This document shows positions 37,785 to 46,783 of a stretch of 64,000 bases of DNA, piece after piece. The notes beneath the pieces were generated by a model that was not told the DNA's origin, searched no databases, and saw nothing but the letters and a program-made list of their open reading frames with translations. Positions within the stretch are counted from its first letter, which is position 1; every line of letters starts with the position of its first letter. This DNA is from Azoarcus sp. (GTDB lineage: Bacteria; Pseudomonadota; Gammaproteobacteria; Burkholderiales; Rhodocyclaceae), in NCBI GenBank assembly GCA_031274995.1, contig JAISPJ010000072.1:1-64000 (forward strand), written 5' to 3'. Both the position numbers and the translations under genes were made by a program.

Positions 37785-38342
37785 CTACGACGTTGCTTTC
37801 GTACGCTGCCTGCGCGTGACCGCGCCCATAATGCCCAGACCGGCCAGCAGCATGGCCCAAGTCTCAGGCTCAGGAACGGCACTCACGCCCTGAATGAACA
37901 CATTCCATTCTCCATGGCCCCTGTTCGGGAACAGGCCGTGACCCAAGGCTCCTGTGAAGCCGTCACTGAAATACTCGCCCGCAGGCCCATTCGGCCAGTT
38001 TCCGATGGTGAAGGAGTATCTGCCGTCAGCCAATTGACCCAAGTCGATCTGCGCATCCCAGTCAGAGGAGGATTTGTCGTTGTTGTAACCAATCTTTCTG
38101 CCAGACGAATCCCACACGACCAGGAAAGGATCAAAGCTGGTCAGCGCAGAGGTTGTGAACAGAACTACGCCACTGTCATCAAGGCCATTGTTTACCACGA
38201 ACGACCCTGTCCAGGTGTCCGTCACATCATCAAAATAAAACCCGGTGTTCTCACTGGAAAACTCAATGGTAGCGGCCTGAACGGCAACTGCAGCGGAAAA
38301 AAGGCCAGCAGCCAGGACCGCAGAAAAAAACTTTTTACTCAT
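37785..38342 (-). CDS. Secreted PEP-CTERM sorting domain protein (DVUA0089-like body)
   Basis: A 185-residue protein with signal peptide (cut near AVAVQAAT), a beta-rich extracellular domain (DTWTGSFVVNNGLDDSGVVL; GRYSFTIGNW) and C-terminal VPEPETWAMLLAGLGIMG followed by a basic tail, the PEP-CTERM sorting signal. ATG 38342 is chosen for the clean signal peptide; an upstream in-frame start at 38372 is less likely. Terminator downstream at 37650-37691. Confidence 0.85.
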   Translation of the reverse strand: MSKKFFSAVLAAGLFSAAVAVQAATIEFSSENTGFYFDDVTDTWTGSFVVNNGLDDSGVVLFTTSALTSFDPFLVVWDSSGRKIGYNNDKSSSDWDAQIDLGQLADGRYSFTIGNWPNGPAGEYFSDGFTGALGHGLFPNRGHGEWNVFIQGVSAVPEPETWAMLLAGLGIMGAVTRRQRTKATS

Positions 38343-38705
38343 GACCAACCCCCTGTACAAATAATAAACCAAGCCTACACGATGGTAAGCAAATTTGATG
38401 CCAAAAAGTATATCTATATGATTTTATATGAATTATATTGCAAATATTTGTTTGTCATTATTGGTGTGTAAAAAATACCGACAAATACCGACTCTTTCAA
38501 GAGATACCGACATGATCCGGTGATTGTTTTGCTTCGATAACCGGGCAAATTATATTTGTGAAAAACCTTTCTTCCAGCACTTTCAATGCGATATTCCAAG
38601 GCGAAAAATATTTCGCCCATACAACACCCAAAGCACGCGGGAGGCATTTTTTTCATTCGTTTGTGCTAAATCCTGTAAAAAATTCTGACATTTTTCCCGC
38701 TTGGC
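38343..38705. other. AT-rich intergenic region upstream of the PEP-CTERM gene
   Basis: A 363-bp AT-rich spacer between the PEP-CTERM gene and the hydrolase 3' end. It contains three ATACCGAC repeats (separate entry) and an inverted-repeat-like GGCGAAAAATATTTCGCC at 38601-38618. No ORF of merit is seen. Confidence 0.55.
38475..38511. promoter_or_regulatory. Three ATACCGAC direct repeats, candidate regulator sites
   Basis: ATACCGAC occurs exactly at 38475-38482, 38485-38492 and 38504-38511, with 10- and 19-bp start spacing (about one and two helical turns), 130-170 bp upstream of the PEP-CTERM start codon. Confidence 0.4.
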
Positions 38706-39395
38706 TCAATTTGCGGCATCCGCCCCGACAGGGGCGACATTGCGCCTGACCAAGTTGCGGATCAGGCCGAGCCTGCCGTGGAAAAAGTGGCCGGCTCCCG
38801 GTACTACGGTCACCGGGAGCCTTTGGGGACGCGCCCAGTCGAACACATTGGCCAAGGGAACGGTGTCGTCCGTCTCGCCATGGATAATGAGGGTTGGGGT
38901 GTTCTCCGGGACGGCGGGCGTTTCATAGTGTCTCGAACTGCCTCCGCCCACGCCTTCGGTCATGCCAGCCGCCATGCCGACCAGGACGAGATGGCGCGGC
39001 CTTGTGCCGGCGGCGGCCAAACGGCCAACGAGCCGTGTTTGTACGTAAGCGCCGAACGAGAACCCGGCCAGAACCATGGGCAAGTCTTCCCCCAATTGTT
39101 CCTGCGCCCAATCGAGCACGGCCAGCATGTCTTCGGTTTCACCTTCGCCGTGATCGTGTTGTCCTTCGCTTTTGCCGACTTCCCGGAAATTCGGGCGCAG
39201 GGCCGCATAACCCAATTCCCGGAACGCGCGGGCCAGCGTCGTGACCACTTTGTTGGTGTTCGTGCCGCCAAAAAGGGGATGGGGATGACAGACGAGCGCG
39301 ATGCCGCGCGTCACGGCAGGGAGATCAAGCTGGATTTCGATTTGTCCCGCCGCGCCGTGCACAAAGGCGGAACTTGTACAAGCCGGACAATGCAT
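38706..39395 (-). CDS. Alpha/beta hydrolase (COG2945-like)
   Basis: A 229-residue cytosolic alpha/beta-fold hydrolase. Nucleophile elbow GFSFGA, oxyanion/first-strand region VCHPHPLFGGTNTNKVV, acid in IIHGETDDTVP, and catalytic His in GAGHFFHGRL. This layout is that of the small CocE/PhbZ-like hydrolases of proteobacteria; substrate unknown. The N-terminal MHCPACTSSAFVHG has a CxxC that could be incidental. Confidence 0.85.
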   Translation of the reverse strand: MHCPACTSSAFVHGAAGQIEIQLDLPAVTRGIALVCHPHPLFGGTNTNKVVTTLARAFRELGYAALRPNFREVGKSEGQHDHGEGETEDMLAVLDWAQEQLGEDLPMVLAGFSFGAYVQTRLVGRLAAAGTRPRHLVLVGMAAGMTEGVGGGSSRHYETPAVPENTPTLIIHGETDDTVPLANVFDWARPQRLPVTVVPGAGHFFHGRLGLIRNLVRRNVAPVGADAAN

Positions 39396-39437
39396 GGAAT
39401 GGTTCCTTGTCAGAGTAAAAAATAAAAATGACGAAGT

Positions 39438-40532
39438 TCAAATAGTGGTGCGCTCTTTTTCGAGACGATCGCCCCGCAGCAGGCCGAGGGCGGAAAGGTA
39501 GGCCAGCGCGACAAAAGGCCAGACGGCTGCTATCAGCCTGCACAGGGCGTAGAAATTCGGGTAGTTGGCACGCTGGATAATGACTGGCCCGCCACTGATG
39601 TTGCGCAGAAAGTAAGGACTCTCCGGCATCATGTTGATGAGTACGGAAGCCATCAGGAGGCTGGCCCCGGCCATCGCATGCTGCGCCACCCTGGGCAGGC
39701 GCAGGGCGATGAAGAGAAAAACCATTCCGGCTAAAACCCCGAAGCGGACACCCGGCGTCAACCAGACCAGCGGGCTGGAGGGAACAAAGAAACAGGCAGA
39801 GCCAGCCAGACGTGCGCCCATGCCCAGCAGAAGCAGCGCCACGACCAGCACCGAACTCTTTGCGCGCAGCGTGCATCGGGCGAACAGGCCAACGGCAAGC
39901 ATCATACTGGCGGTTTGCGCGGTCTCGAACACGATGAGACGTTTGGGTATAAAAGGCAGCGGTGGGGCAATGTCGAGGAGCCTGCGCATTTCGCCCCCGG
40001 CGAACAGCAGTTGATCCGGGGTCAGTTGCACGAATACCCAGAGAATGATGAGAACCAGGGCGACGTCACCGATCGGCCCCTCGTCGGCAATGTAACGTTC
40101 CCGCCAACGCGCCAGACCGCGCCCCGGCGCAAATATCGCCTTTCCCCAGCGCGCCCCGAGCAATGCGCCCAGGAGTGCACCGAAGCTGTTGGCGGCCAGA
40201 TCGACGTTGCTGGAGACGCGCGTGGGCAGAAAATTTTGCACGGTCTCCATGCAGAAACTGAGCAGCATGCCGAACAACACCGTGGCAGCGACTTTCCTTT
40301 TCCACGTCCAATGCTGTGGCAGCGCGGGGACAACGACCAACCCCAACGGCATGTAGCCGATCAGGTTGATGACGATTTCCCCGGGTTCAAAATATTTGGG
40401 CCAGGGCGCGATCAGGTAATCGAATACCGGCAACCCCGTTTCCCGCCAGCCGTTCATGGGGTACAGGCTGGCACAGATCAGGAGCGCGGTATAGACAGCG
40501 GCGAGGTGGCGGGAAAAGGAGGAAGAAGACAT
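39438..40532 (-). CDS. VanZ-like integral membrane protein
   Basis: A protein of about 364 residues with roughly ten membrane helices. The N-terminal half has the VanZ pattern (GEIVINLIGYMPLGLVVV; FCMETVQNFLPTRVSSNVDL; NSFGALLGALLG). The C-terminal half is an additional membrane region. VanZ-like proteins are of unclear general function, sometimes linked to cell-envelope or exopolysaccharide loci. ATG 40532 is preferred over 40583. Confidence 0.85.
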   Translation of the reverse strand: MSSSSFSRHLAAVYTALLICASLYPMNGWRETGLPVFDYLIAPWPKYFEPGEIVINLIGYMPLGLVVVPALPQHWTWKRKVAATVLFGMLLSFCMETVQNFLPTRVSSNVDLAANSFGALLGALLGARWGKAIFAPGRGLARWRERYIADEGPIGDVALVLIILWVFVQLTPDQLLFAGGEMRRLLDIAPPLPFIPKRLIVFETAQTASMMLAVGLFARCTLRAKSSVLVVALLLLGMGARLAGSACFFVPSSPLVWLTPGVRFGVLAGMVFLFIALRLPRVAQHAMAGASLLMASVLINMMPESPYFLRNISGGPVIIQRANYPNFYALCRLIAAVWPFVALAYLSALGLLRGDRLEKERTTI

Positions 40533-40670
40533 CAAAAAGGCATGGTGTCGCAGGCAAGCGAGTTTAGCGGAGTTTTCGGACATGTGCGGATGAAGCGGCC
40601 TGCGCTTTTCTCCAAACCTCTTTCCGGCTAAAGTTCCCTGTTCGCCAATCCCTTCTTCTTTCTTTCTGCC

Positions 40671-42200
40671 GTGCGTCTTCTGCGTCTTGCCACAATCATC
40701 TCCCTCAGCCTGCGGTTCGGCCTCGACCGCTTGGTTCTCGACGCTGACTCAAGCGGTCGCCTCGCGCGCTGGTGGGGCAGGTTGTTTTTCTGGCGCAAGT
40801 TCGAGGAACCGAGAGGGGTGCGCCTGCGCAGGGCGCTGGAATCGCTAGGACCGATCTTCATCAAGTTCGGGCAAGTGCTCTCGACGCGACGCGACCTGTT
40901 GCCGCCCGATCTGGCTGACGAACTGGCCCTGTTGCAGGATCGCGTGCCGCCCTTTCCGGCCGAGCAGGCCGTTGCCGTGCTGGAGTCGTTCTACAAGCGC
41001 CCGGTTGATGAGGTTTTCCGGCGTTTCGAGCGCGTGCCGGAGGCTTCGGCTTCGGTGGCGCAGGTGCATTTTGCCGAACTGCCTGATGGCACGGAGGTTG
41101 CGGTCAAAATATTGCGGCCGGGGATCGAAAAGATCATCGAGCACGACATTGAACTCCTGGAAACGGGAGCCTTGCTGCTGGAGAAAGTCTGGCCCGGGAG
41201 TCGGCGCCTGAAGCCGCGCGAAGTCGTGTTCGAGTTCAGCAAGTACTTGCGCGATGAACTCGACCTGATGCGCGAGGCGGCCAATTGCGCACAACTGCGG
41301 CGCAACTTTAGAAACTCTCACTTGCTGGTCGTGCCCGAGGTGTACTGGGACTGGTGCGGCTCCCGCGTCATGGTGATGGAGCGCATGCGCGGCACGCCGA
41401 TTTCGCACATCCCGAAGCTGCGTGAACAGCAAATCGATTTCAAGGCACTGTCACGGGCAGGGGTCGAGATTTTTTTCACCCAAGTGTTCCGCGACGGTTT
41501 TTTTCACGCCGACATGCACCCCGGCAATATCTTCGTGGATAACAAAGGCCGCTATGTTTCCCTCGATTTCGGCATCATGGGAACCCTGAGCGATGTCGAC
41601 AAGGATTACCTCGCGCGCAATTTTCTCGGTTTTTTCAAGCGCGACTACCGTAAGGTGGCGCAAGCGCACATCGATGCGGGATGGGTTCCTGCGCATACCC
41701 GGGTCGAAGAGTTCGAATCGGCCATCCGCAGTGTGTGCGAACCGATCTTCGACCGCCCGCTCAAGGATATTTCCTTTGGCAGAACCCTGGTGCGCCTGTT
41801 CCAGACCGCGCGCCGGTTCGAGATGGAAGTCCAGCCCCAACTCGTGTTGCTGCAAAAAACACTACTCAATGTAGAGGGGCTGGGCCGCCAACTCAATCCC
41901 GATCTCGATCTTTGGACAACGGCCAAACCCTTCCTCGAACGCTGGATGCAGGAACAGGTCGGCTGGCGTGCGCTCCTGCGGGAGATAAAAACAGAAGCGC
42001 CTTCCTGGGCGGCCATTTTGCCGCGTCTGCCACGGCTCGCGCACCAGGCGTTGTCCGACGAGCCCGCGCGGCGCGCCGTGTTTGAGGGACGAATCGACGA
42101 GATTGAACGCCATCAGCGTTTCAACACACGCTTTATCATGGTGCTTTCCACTCTGGGCATCGTACTGCTGGCGCTCGAAGCGTGGCGGTTTTTCGGATAG
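40671..42200 (+). CDS. ubiB: Ubiquinone biosynthesis protein UbiB (ABC1/ADCK family)
   Basis: UbiB is an atypical protein-kinase-like ATPase needed for ubiquinone synthesis, tethered to the inner membrane. The 509-residue product has the KxGQ motif ([17 protein letters not shown]), an A-rich nucleotide loop ([13 protein letters not shown]), [11 protein letters not shown] and LDFGIMGTL (catalytic and DFG-like), and C-terminal membrane helices ([18 protein letters not shown]). Start is GTG 40671 with a weak Shine-Dalgarno. Confidence 0.95.
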   Translation: MRLLRLATIISLSLRFGLDRLVLDADSSGRLARWWGRLFFWRKFEEPRGVRLRRALESLGPIFIKFGQVLSTRRDLLPPDLADELALLQDRVPPFPAEQAVAVLESFYKRPVDEVFRRFERVPEASASVAQVHFAELPDGTEVAVKILRPGIEKIIEHDIELLETGALLLEKVWPGSRRLKPREVVFEFSKYLRDELDLMREAANCAQLRRNFRNSHLLVVPEVYWDWCGSRVMVMERMRGTPISHIPKLREQQIDFKALSRAGVEIFFTQVFRDGFFHADMHPGNIFVDNKGRYVSLDFGIMGTLSDVDKDYLARNFLGFFKRDYRKVAQAHIDAGWVPAHTRVEEFESAIRSVCEPIFDRPLKDISFGRTLVRLFQTARRFEMEVQPQLVLLQKTLLNVEGLGRQLNPDLDLWTTAKPFLERWMQEQVGWRALLREIKTEAPSWAAILPRLPRLAHQALSDEPARRAVFEGRIDEIERHQRFNTRFIMVLSTLGIVLLALEAWRFFG

Positions 42201-42294
42201 TTTCGCTGTGATCCATGCGCATTCGCAAAATTAGTTGTCTTTTGTGGTTCCGCAGGCGCAAGTAATTGATAAACTTGCCGCCCTTTTTCTTTTT

Positions 42295-42384
42295 TGAACA
42301 CGCATAAAGCGCCCAACCCCCCATTTATGGCGGGATGGGCAAGATAACTGTATGTGGGGCCGAAGGCTCCCCTTAACCGTATCA
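42295..42384. repeat. Dispersed ~90-bp repeat, copy 1
   Basis: Shares TGAACACG, CCATTTATGGCGGG and CTTAACCGTATC in the same order and orientation with 56355-56450. Contains a GCCCA...TGGGC stem around CCATTTATGG and GGGGCCGAAGGCTCCCC-like palindromes. Lies between ubiB and the symporter gene; no coding sense. Confidence 0.55.
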
Positions 42385-42439
42385 GGCAATTCCCGGCCTT
42401 CCGGCCGGGGTGACTCAATAATATTTCGCCGGAATTGCC
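42385..42439 (+). promoter_or_regulatory. Nested hairpins covering the symporter translation start region
   Basis: Inner hairpin CCCGGCC (42392-42398) / GGCCGGG (42403-42409) sits inside an outer inverted repeat GGCAATTCC (42385-42393) / GGAATTGCC (42431-42439). The latter ends 3 bp before the ATG at 42443 and includes the only GGAA-like ribosome-binding sequence. This could limit translation or be part of the adjacent repeat. There is no T run, so it is not a terminator. Confidence 0.4.
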
Positions 42440-42442
42440 GTC

Positions 42443-43921
42443 ATGCAAATAACGCTGCTCCAACTCGTCATCGCTTACTTGGTCATATCCATCGGTATCG
42501 GGCTTTTTGCTTCTGCAAAAGTGCACAACGCCCGTGACTACATCACTGCCGGGCGGCATCTGCCCTTGTCCGTGGTGTTCGCGATGGTGTTCGCCACATG
42601 GTTCGGCGCTGAAACCGTACTCGGGAACTCGGGAACCTTTCTCAGGGAAGGCGCACGAGGGCTGATTTCCGACCCGCTCGGGGCAGGAGTGTGCCTGATA
42701 TTGTTCGGGCTGATTTTCGCGCGGCCACTCTACCGCATGAATCTCCTTACCCTGGGGGATTTCTTCCGTCGACGTTACAACCGGGGTACCGAACTGGTGC
42801 TCTCTGTCTGTATCGTCATTTCCTACCTCGGTTGGGTGAGTGCGCAAGTCACCGCCCTGGGGCTGGTGTTCGACCTTCTCTCGGGAGGCGTCATCGACCG
42901 GAACATGGGCATGATTATCGGCTCGGCGGTAGTGCTGCTCTATACCTTGTTCGGCGGGATGTGGTCTGTGGCGGTGACGACCTTCGTGCAAATGATCGTC
43001 ATCATACTGGGGCTGCTCTATATCACCTGGGTCGCCAATGACATGGCGGGCGGCTTTGTTCCCGTGATGACCCACGCCATTGATGCGGGCAAGTTTGATT
43101 TTTCCTTTTCCTTCTCGCGTGAAACCTTCGCCTATATTGCGGCTTTCTGCACGATGGCGCTTGGTTCCATTCCTCAGCAGGATATTTTCCAGCGGGTCAA
43201 CTCCTCGATGAATGAACGCACCGCCGTATGGGGAACGGCCCTGGGAGGAGCCTTTTACGTCATTTTCGCGCTTGTGCCGATCTACCTGGCCTACACGACC
43301 CTGCTTATCGATCCGGCGATAGTCAACTCGGCGAGCGACACGCAGAAGATCATGCCGGCACTGGTCATGACTCACATGTCGTTTGTCTCTCAGGTCATTT
43401 TTTTTGGCGCACTGCTTTCGGTCATCATGAGCACTGCCTCGGGCACACTGCTTGCCCCCTCGGTGACATTCTCCGAAAACGTACTGCGTGGCTTCTACCC
43501 GAAGATGGGCGACAAACAATTTCTATGGGCCACGCGCGCCACCGTGGTGGCCTTTACCCTGATCGTTACCCTGTACGCGCTCAATACCAATTCCACCATT
43601 CACGAAATGGTCGTCAACGCTTACCGCATCACTTTGGCCGCAGCCCTCGTCCCCCTCGTCGCGGGGGTATTCTGGAAGCGGGCCAATAACTTGGGCGCTG
43701 CCCTGTCCGTTGGCCTGGGGCTGGCGTTCTGGCTCATCAGTGAGGCACTGGTCTATAACCACATCCTTTCCGATATCCTCGAACCGCAAATGTACGGGTT
43801 TTTCGCAAGTACCGTGGGCATGATAATTGGCGTCACCTTTGGCGCTCCCTCGGTTGGTAAAATGAACCCGGATGCGGAACAGGTGTTCCAAGTCGGGCAA
43901 GAAGCCGAACAAGCGGCATGA
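42443..43921 (+). CDS. Sodium:solute symporter family transporter
   Basis: A 492-residue membrane protein of the SSS family (13-14 helices): DYITAGRHLPLSVVFAMVFA, TWFGAETVLGNSG, GSIPQQDIFQRVNSS and SVIMSTASGTLLAPS are family segments. Its stop overlaps the ubiU ATG (ATGA at 43918-43921), so it is translationally linked to ubiU and ubiV-ubiT. That is unusual for a transporter and hints that its substrate concerns anaerobic metabolism. Substrate unknown. Confidence 0.88.
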   Translation: MQITLLQLVIAYLVISIGIGLFASAKVHNARDYITAGRHLPLSVVFAMVFATWFGAETVLGNSGTFLREGARGLISDPLGAGVCLILFGLIFARPLYRMNLLTLGDFFRRRYNRGTELVLSVCIVISYLGWVSAQVTALGLVFDLLSGGVIDRNMGMIIGSAVVLLYTLFGGMWSVAVTTFVQMIVIILGLLYITWVANDMAGGFVPVMTHAIDAGKFDFSFSFSRETFAYIAAFCTMALGSIPQQDIFQRVNSSMNERTAVWGTALGGAFYVIFALVPIYLAYTTLLIDPAIVNSASDTQKIMPALVMTHMSFVSQVIFFGALLSVIMSTASGTLLAPSVTFSENVLRGFYPKMGDKQFLWATRATVVAFTLIVTLYALNTNSTIHEMVVNAYRITLAAALVPLVAGVFWKRANNLGAALSVGLGLAFWLISEALVYNHILSDILEPQMYGFFASTVGMIIGVTFGAPSVGKMNPDAEQVFQVGQEAEQAA

Positions 43922-44970
43922 TGGGCAAACAGCCTGGACAAAAGATGAACATGACAGCGTCTCCCTCCCGGAAAATCGAACTCGTTTGCCCCGCCGGCGC
44001 CTTGCCGTCGCTCAAGGCAGCGGTCGATAACGGCGCAGACTGCGTCTACTTTGGTTTCAAGGATGCTACCAACGCCCGCAACTTCACGGGGCTGAATTTC
44101 GACCTTGCGCAGATCCGGGAAGGCATTGCCTACGCCCGCCAGCATGGGCGCAAGGTTCTTCTCGCCCTCAATACCTTCCCGCTCGATTCCAACCAGACGG
44201 ACTGGATCGCAACCGTCGACCGTGCCGCCGAGCTGGGCGTCAATGCTGTCATCATGGCCGATCCGGGTCTTATGGCCTACGCCGCCCGCACCTATCCCGA
44301 CTTGCGCCTGCACCTGTCCGTGCAAGGTTCGGCAACGAGCTATGAGGCCATCAATTTTTACCACGAGCGTTTCGGCATTCAGCGCGCGGTGCTCCCCCGG
44401 GTGCTGTCGCTCGCGCAAATCGAACAACTCGCCGCCAATACCCCGGTGGAGATCGAAGTGTTCGGCTTCGGAGGCCTGTGCGTGATGGTGGAAGGCCGTT
44501 GCGCCCTGTCCGCTTACGCCACGGGTCAATCCCCCAACTGTTCGGGGGCCTGTTCGCCCGATGCCTTCGTGCGATGGGAGCAAACCCCGCATGGCATGGA
44601 AACCCGCGTAAACGGCATTCTCGTCAACCGCTACGGCGAGGGCGAACACGCGAGCTACCCCACGCTGTGCAAGGGCCGTTACACCGTCAAGGACGAAACC
44701 TATTACGCCATCGAAGAGCCTGCCAGCCTCAACACCCTGGAAATGCTCCCCGCGCTGGCCCATGCGGGCATCTCGGCGATCAAGATCGAAGGCAGGCAGC
44801 GTAACCCGGCCTATGTCGCGCAAGTCACGAAAGTCTGGCGTGCCGCGCTCGACGCGCTTGCCCGCGACGCAGAACGTTTCACGGCACAGGAAACCTGGAT
44901 GGCCGAACTCAACAAGGTTTCCGAAGGCCAAAGCCATACCTTGGGCGCGTATTACCGTCCCTGGAAGTGA
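43918..44970 (+). CDS. ubiU: O2-independent ubiquinone biosynthesis protein UbiU (peptidase U32 family)
   Basis: UbiU, with UbiV, carries out hydroxylation of the ubiquinone ring without oxygen, using [4Fe-4S] clusters. The 350-residue product closely follows E. coli UbiU: ELVCPAGALPSLKAAVDNGA, GFKDATNARNFTGLNF, HLSVQGSATSYEAINFYHE. It has the four cluster cysteines in GGLCVMVEGRC, SGACSPD and PTLCKGRY, and ends LGAYYRPWK. The start at 43918 overlaps the symporter stop; ATG 43945 is closer to the E. coli N-terminus. Confidence 0.95.
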   Translation: MMGKQPGQKMNMTASPSRKIELVCPAGALPSLKAAVDNGADCVYFGFKDATNARNFTGLNFDLAQIREGIAYARQHGRKVLLALNTFPLDSNQTDWIATVDRAAELGVNAVIMADPGLMAYAARTYPDLRLHLSVQGSATSYEAINFYHERFGIQRAVLPRVLSLAQIEQLAANTPVEIEVFGFGGLCVMVEGRCALSAYATGQSPNCSGACSPDAFVRWEQTPHGMETRVNGILVNRYGEGEHASYPTLCKGRYTVKDETYYAIEEPASLNTLEMLPALAHAGISAIKIEGRQRNPAYVAQVTKVWRAALDALARDAERFTAQETWMAELNKVSEGQSHTLGAYYRPWK

Positions 44971-44992
44971 ACATTTTCAAGTGCGCGACGCA

Positions 44993-46528
44993 ATGAAACT
45001 TTCTCTCGGCCCCTTGCTTTATTACTGGCCGCGCCAGCAAGTATTCGACTTCTACGAAGCCGTCGCCGCCAGCGATGTGGTCGACGTCGTCTATCTGGGG
45101 GAAACCATCTGTTCGCGCCGCCACGAATTGCGCGATGAGGACTGGTTCGAGATTGCCGCCAGGCTCAAAGCTGCCGGCAAGGAAGCGATCCTCTCTACCC
45201 AGACGTTGATCGAATCCGAATCCGACCTCAAAACCCTGCGCCGCATCGTCGAAAACCGGGACTTCCGCATCGAGGCCAACGACATGGGCGCGGTACGGTT
45301 GCTCGCCGCCGCCGGTTGCCGCGACTGGATCGCCGGGGCGACGCTCAACGTATTCAATTCCGCCACACTGGCCCTGCTCGCCGCCGATGGCGCAAACCGG
45401 TTTGCCGCGCCGCCCGAAATGTCGGGCGCCGACATTGCCGGTCTGCGCGCCGGCCTGCCCGTGCCCATCGAGACCGAAGTCTTTGCTTATGGCCGCCTGC
45501 CGCTTGCCTACTCCGCGCGTTGCTTTACTGCCCGCCATTACAATCTGCAAAAAGATGCCTGTGAATTCCTCTGCATGCAGGACAGCGACGGAATGCTCGT
45601 GCGCACGCGCGAAGGCGAGGCTTTCCTGACCATCAACGGCATTCAGACCCAATCCGCGCGGGTCTGCAACCTGCTTGCCGACATCAATCTCATCGCGGGG
45701 TACGCCGAAATTCTGCGTATCAGCCCGCAAAGTGCGCACACGCTGGAAATCGCCGCACTGTTCCGCGAAGTGCTTGATGGGCGCATCACCCCGGCAGCCG
45801 CCTTCGAGTCAAGCCTTGCCCTGATGCCGGAAGCCCCCTGCAACGGCTTCTGGCACGGACGCGCGGGACACGATCTGGTCGCCCGCGAGAACACCGGGCA
45901 ACCCTCGGCTGCCCCGGCAGCAGATACCGCCTGCGCTTCCACGGAACCGCCTGAGCCGCCCATTTCTGAAACTGCCCCCTCCGCGTCGCTCTCGCGTCTC
46001 TCTCTCTCCTCTTTCCTGCCCGCCGGATTACGCGCCTTCCTTGAAGCACGTTTCAAAAACTGGGTAAAAAGCCCGCATTCGCGCCTGCCCCCCTTCACCG
46101 TGCCGGAGCCGCTTGCAAGGATCAATGCCCATCTGCCCAAATTTCCGCCCACGCTGGCGCTTACCACGGCGCTCAATCTTGCGCCGGAAAGCATATTGCC
46201 CCGTGCGCCGCTGGCACCGCTCACTGGCCGCCGTCTGTGCCTGCGTGTGCTCGATGCCGGATTGCAGCTTGATTTCACGCTTGGTGCCAATGGCCGTTTT
46301 CACCCCTGCCGCACAAGCGCAAACACCCCGCCGGAAATGATAATTTCCGCCTCGCTACGCGACTTCATCGCGCTGGCGCTGGGCGAGGAAGATGCCGACA
46401 CCCTGTTCTTCGCCCGAAGGCTCGTGATGGAAGGCGATACCACCCTCGGCGTGCTGGTCAAGAACACGCTTTCTTCCGCGAGGTGGAGCGTGGTTCCCGT
46501 GCGGGCGCGTGACGGTATCGAGCGCTGA
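44993..46528 (+). CDS. ubiV-ubiT: UbiV-UbiT fusion: O2-independent ubiquinone hydroxylation factor joined to SCP2 lipid-binding protein
   Basis: A 511-residue protein. Residues 1-298 are UbiV: start MKLSLGPLLYYWPRQQV, ETICSRR (Cys40), YGRLPLAYSARCFTARHYNL and cluster cysteines 177, 190 and 194 with the E. coli C-x12-C-x3-C spacing; NGIQTQSARVCNL follows. Residues 299-340 are a Pro/Ala/Ser-rich linker. Residues about 370-500 match UbiT, an SCP2 domain: DADTLFFARRLVMEGDT and LGVLVKNTL. In E. coli these are two separate genes. The frame runs without a stop, so both are one polypeptide. It lies 22 bp after ubiU. A tethered UbiT could deliver prenylated intermediates to the UbiU-UbiV complex (inference). 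Confidence 0.92.
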   Translation: MKLSLGPLLYYWPRQQVFDFYEAVAASDVVDVVYLGETICSRRHELRDEDWFEIAARLKAAGKEAILSTQTLIESESDLKTLRRIVENRDFRIEANDMGAVRLLAAAGCRDWIAGATLNVFNSATLALLAADGANRFAAPPEMSGADIAGLRAGLPVPIETEVFAYGRLPLAYSARCFTARHYNLQKDACEFLCMQDSDGMLVRTREGEAFLTINGIQTQSARVCNLLADINLIAGYAEILRISPQSAHTLEIAALFREVLDGRITPAAAFESSLALMPEAPCNGFWHGRAGHDLVARENTGQPSAAPAADTACASTEPPEPPISETAPSASLSRLSLSSFLPAGLRAFLEARFKNWVKSPHSRLPPFTVPEPLARINAHLPKFPPTLALTTALNLAPESILPRAPLAPLTGRRLCLRVLDAGLQLDFTLGANGRFHPCRTSANTPPEMIISASLRDFIALALGEEDADTLFFARRLVMEGDTTLGVLVKNTLSSARWSVVPVRARDGIER

Positions 46529-46552
46529 GACGCGCATAGCCCGGTCTGGCAA

Positions 46553-46595
46553 TAAAAAAGTCCAGAACCCATATTTCACTGGTGTTCTGGACTTT
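46553..46595 (-). terminator. Rho-independent terminator of the initiator tRNA gene
   Basis: On the minus strand AAAGTCCAGAACACC (46581-46595) pairs with the stretch at 46556-46570 and is followed by TTTTTTATT. It starts 20 bp after the tRNA 3' end. Confidence 0.88.
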
Positions 46596-46614
46596 CCAAG
46601 ATGCTGCTGGAAAC

Positions 46615-46691
<77 letters not shown>

Positions 46692-46746
46692 CTGGAGAGG
46701 GCGCACTATACAAAACTTGTTACACGATAGCAAGCTTTTACTAAGT

Positions 46747-46769
46747 AGTTGACTAAATTAAACGGAAAT
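46747..46769. promoter_or_regulatory. IscR-type operator candidate, site A
   Basis: AGTTGACTAAATTA followed by AACGGAAAT. The left half fits the type 1 IscR pattern (TTGACTAAATTA) and the right half is weaker. It lies about 95 bp upstream of the iscR ATG, a place where IscR autoregulates in other proteobacteria. Confidence 0.5.
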
Positions 46770-46783
46770 ATGTAGAGTCAAAT

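Noticed and set aside
42113..43519. A 468-codon reverse-strand ORF
   Set aside because: It is fully antisense to the symporter and has a His/Gly/Arg-rich composition typical of high-GC shadow frames; no family resemblance.
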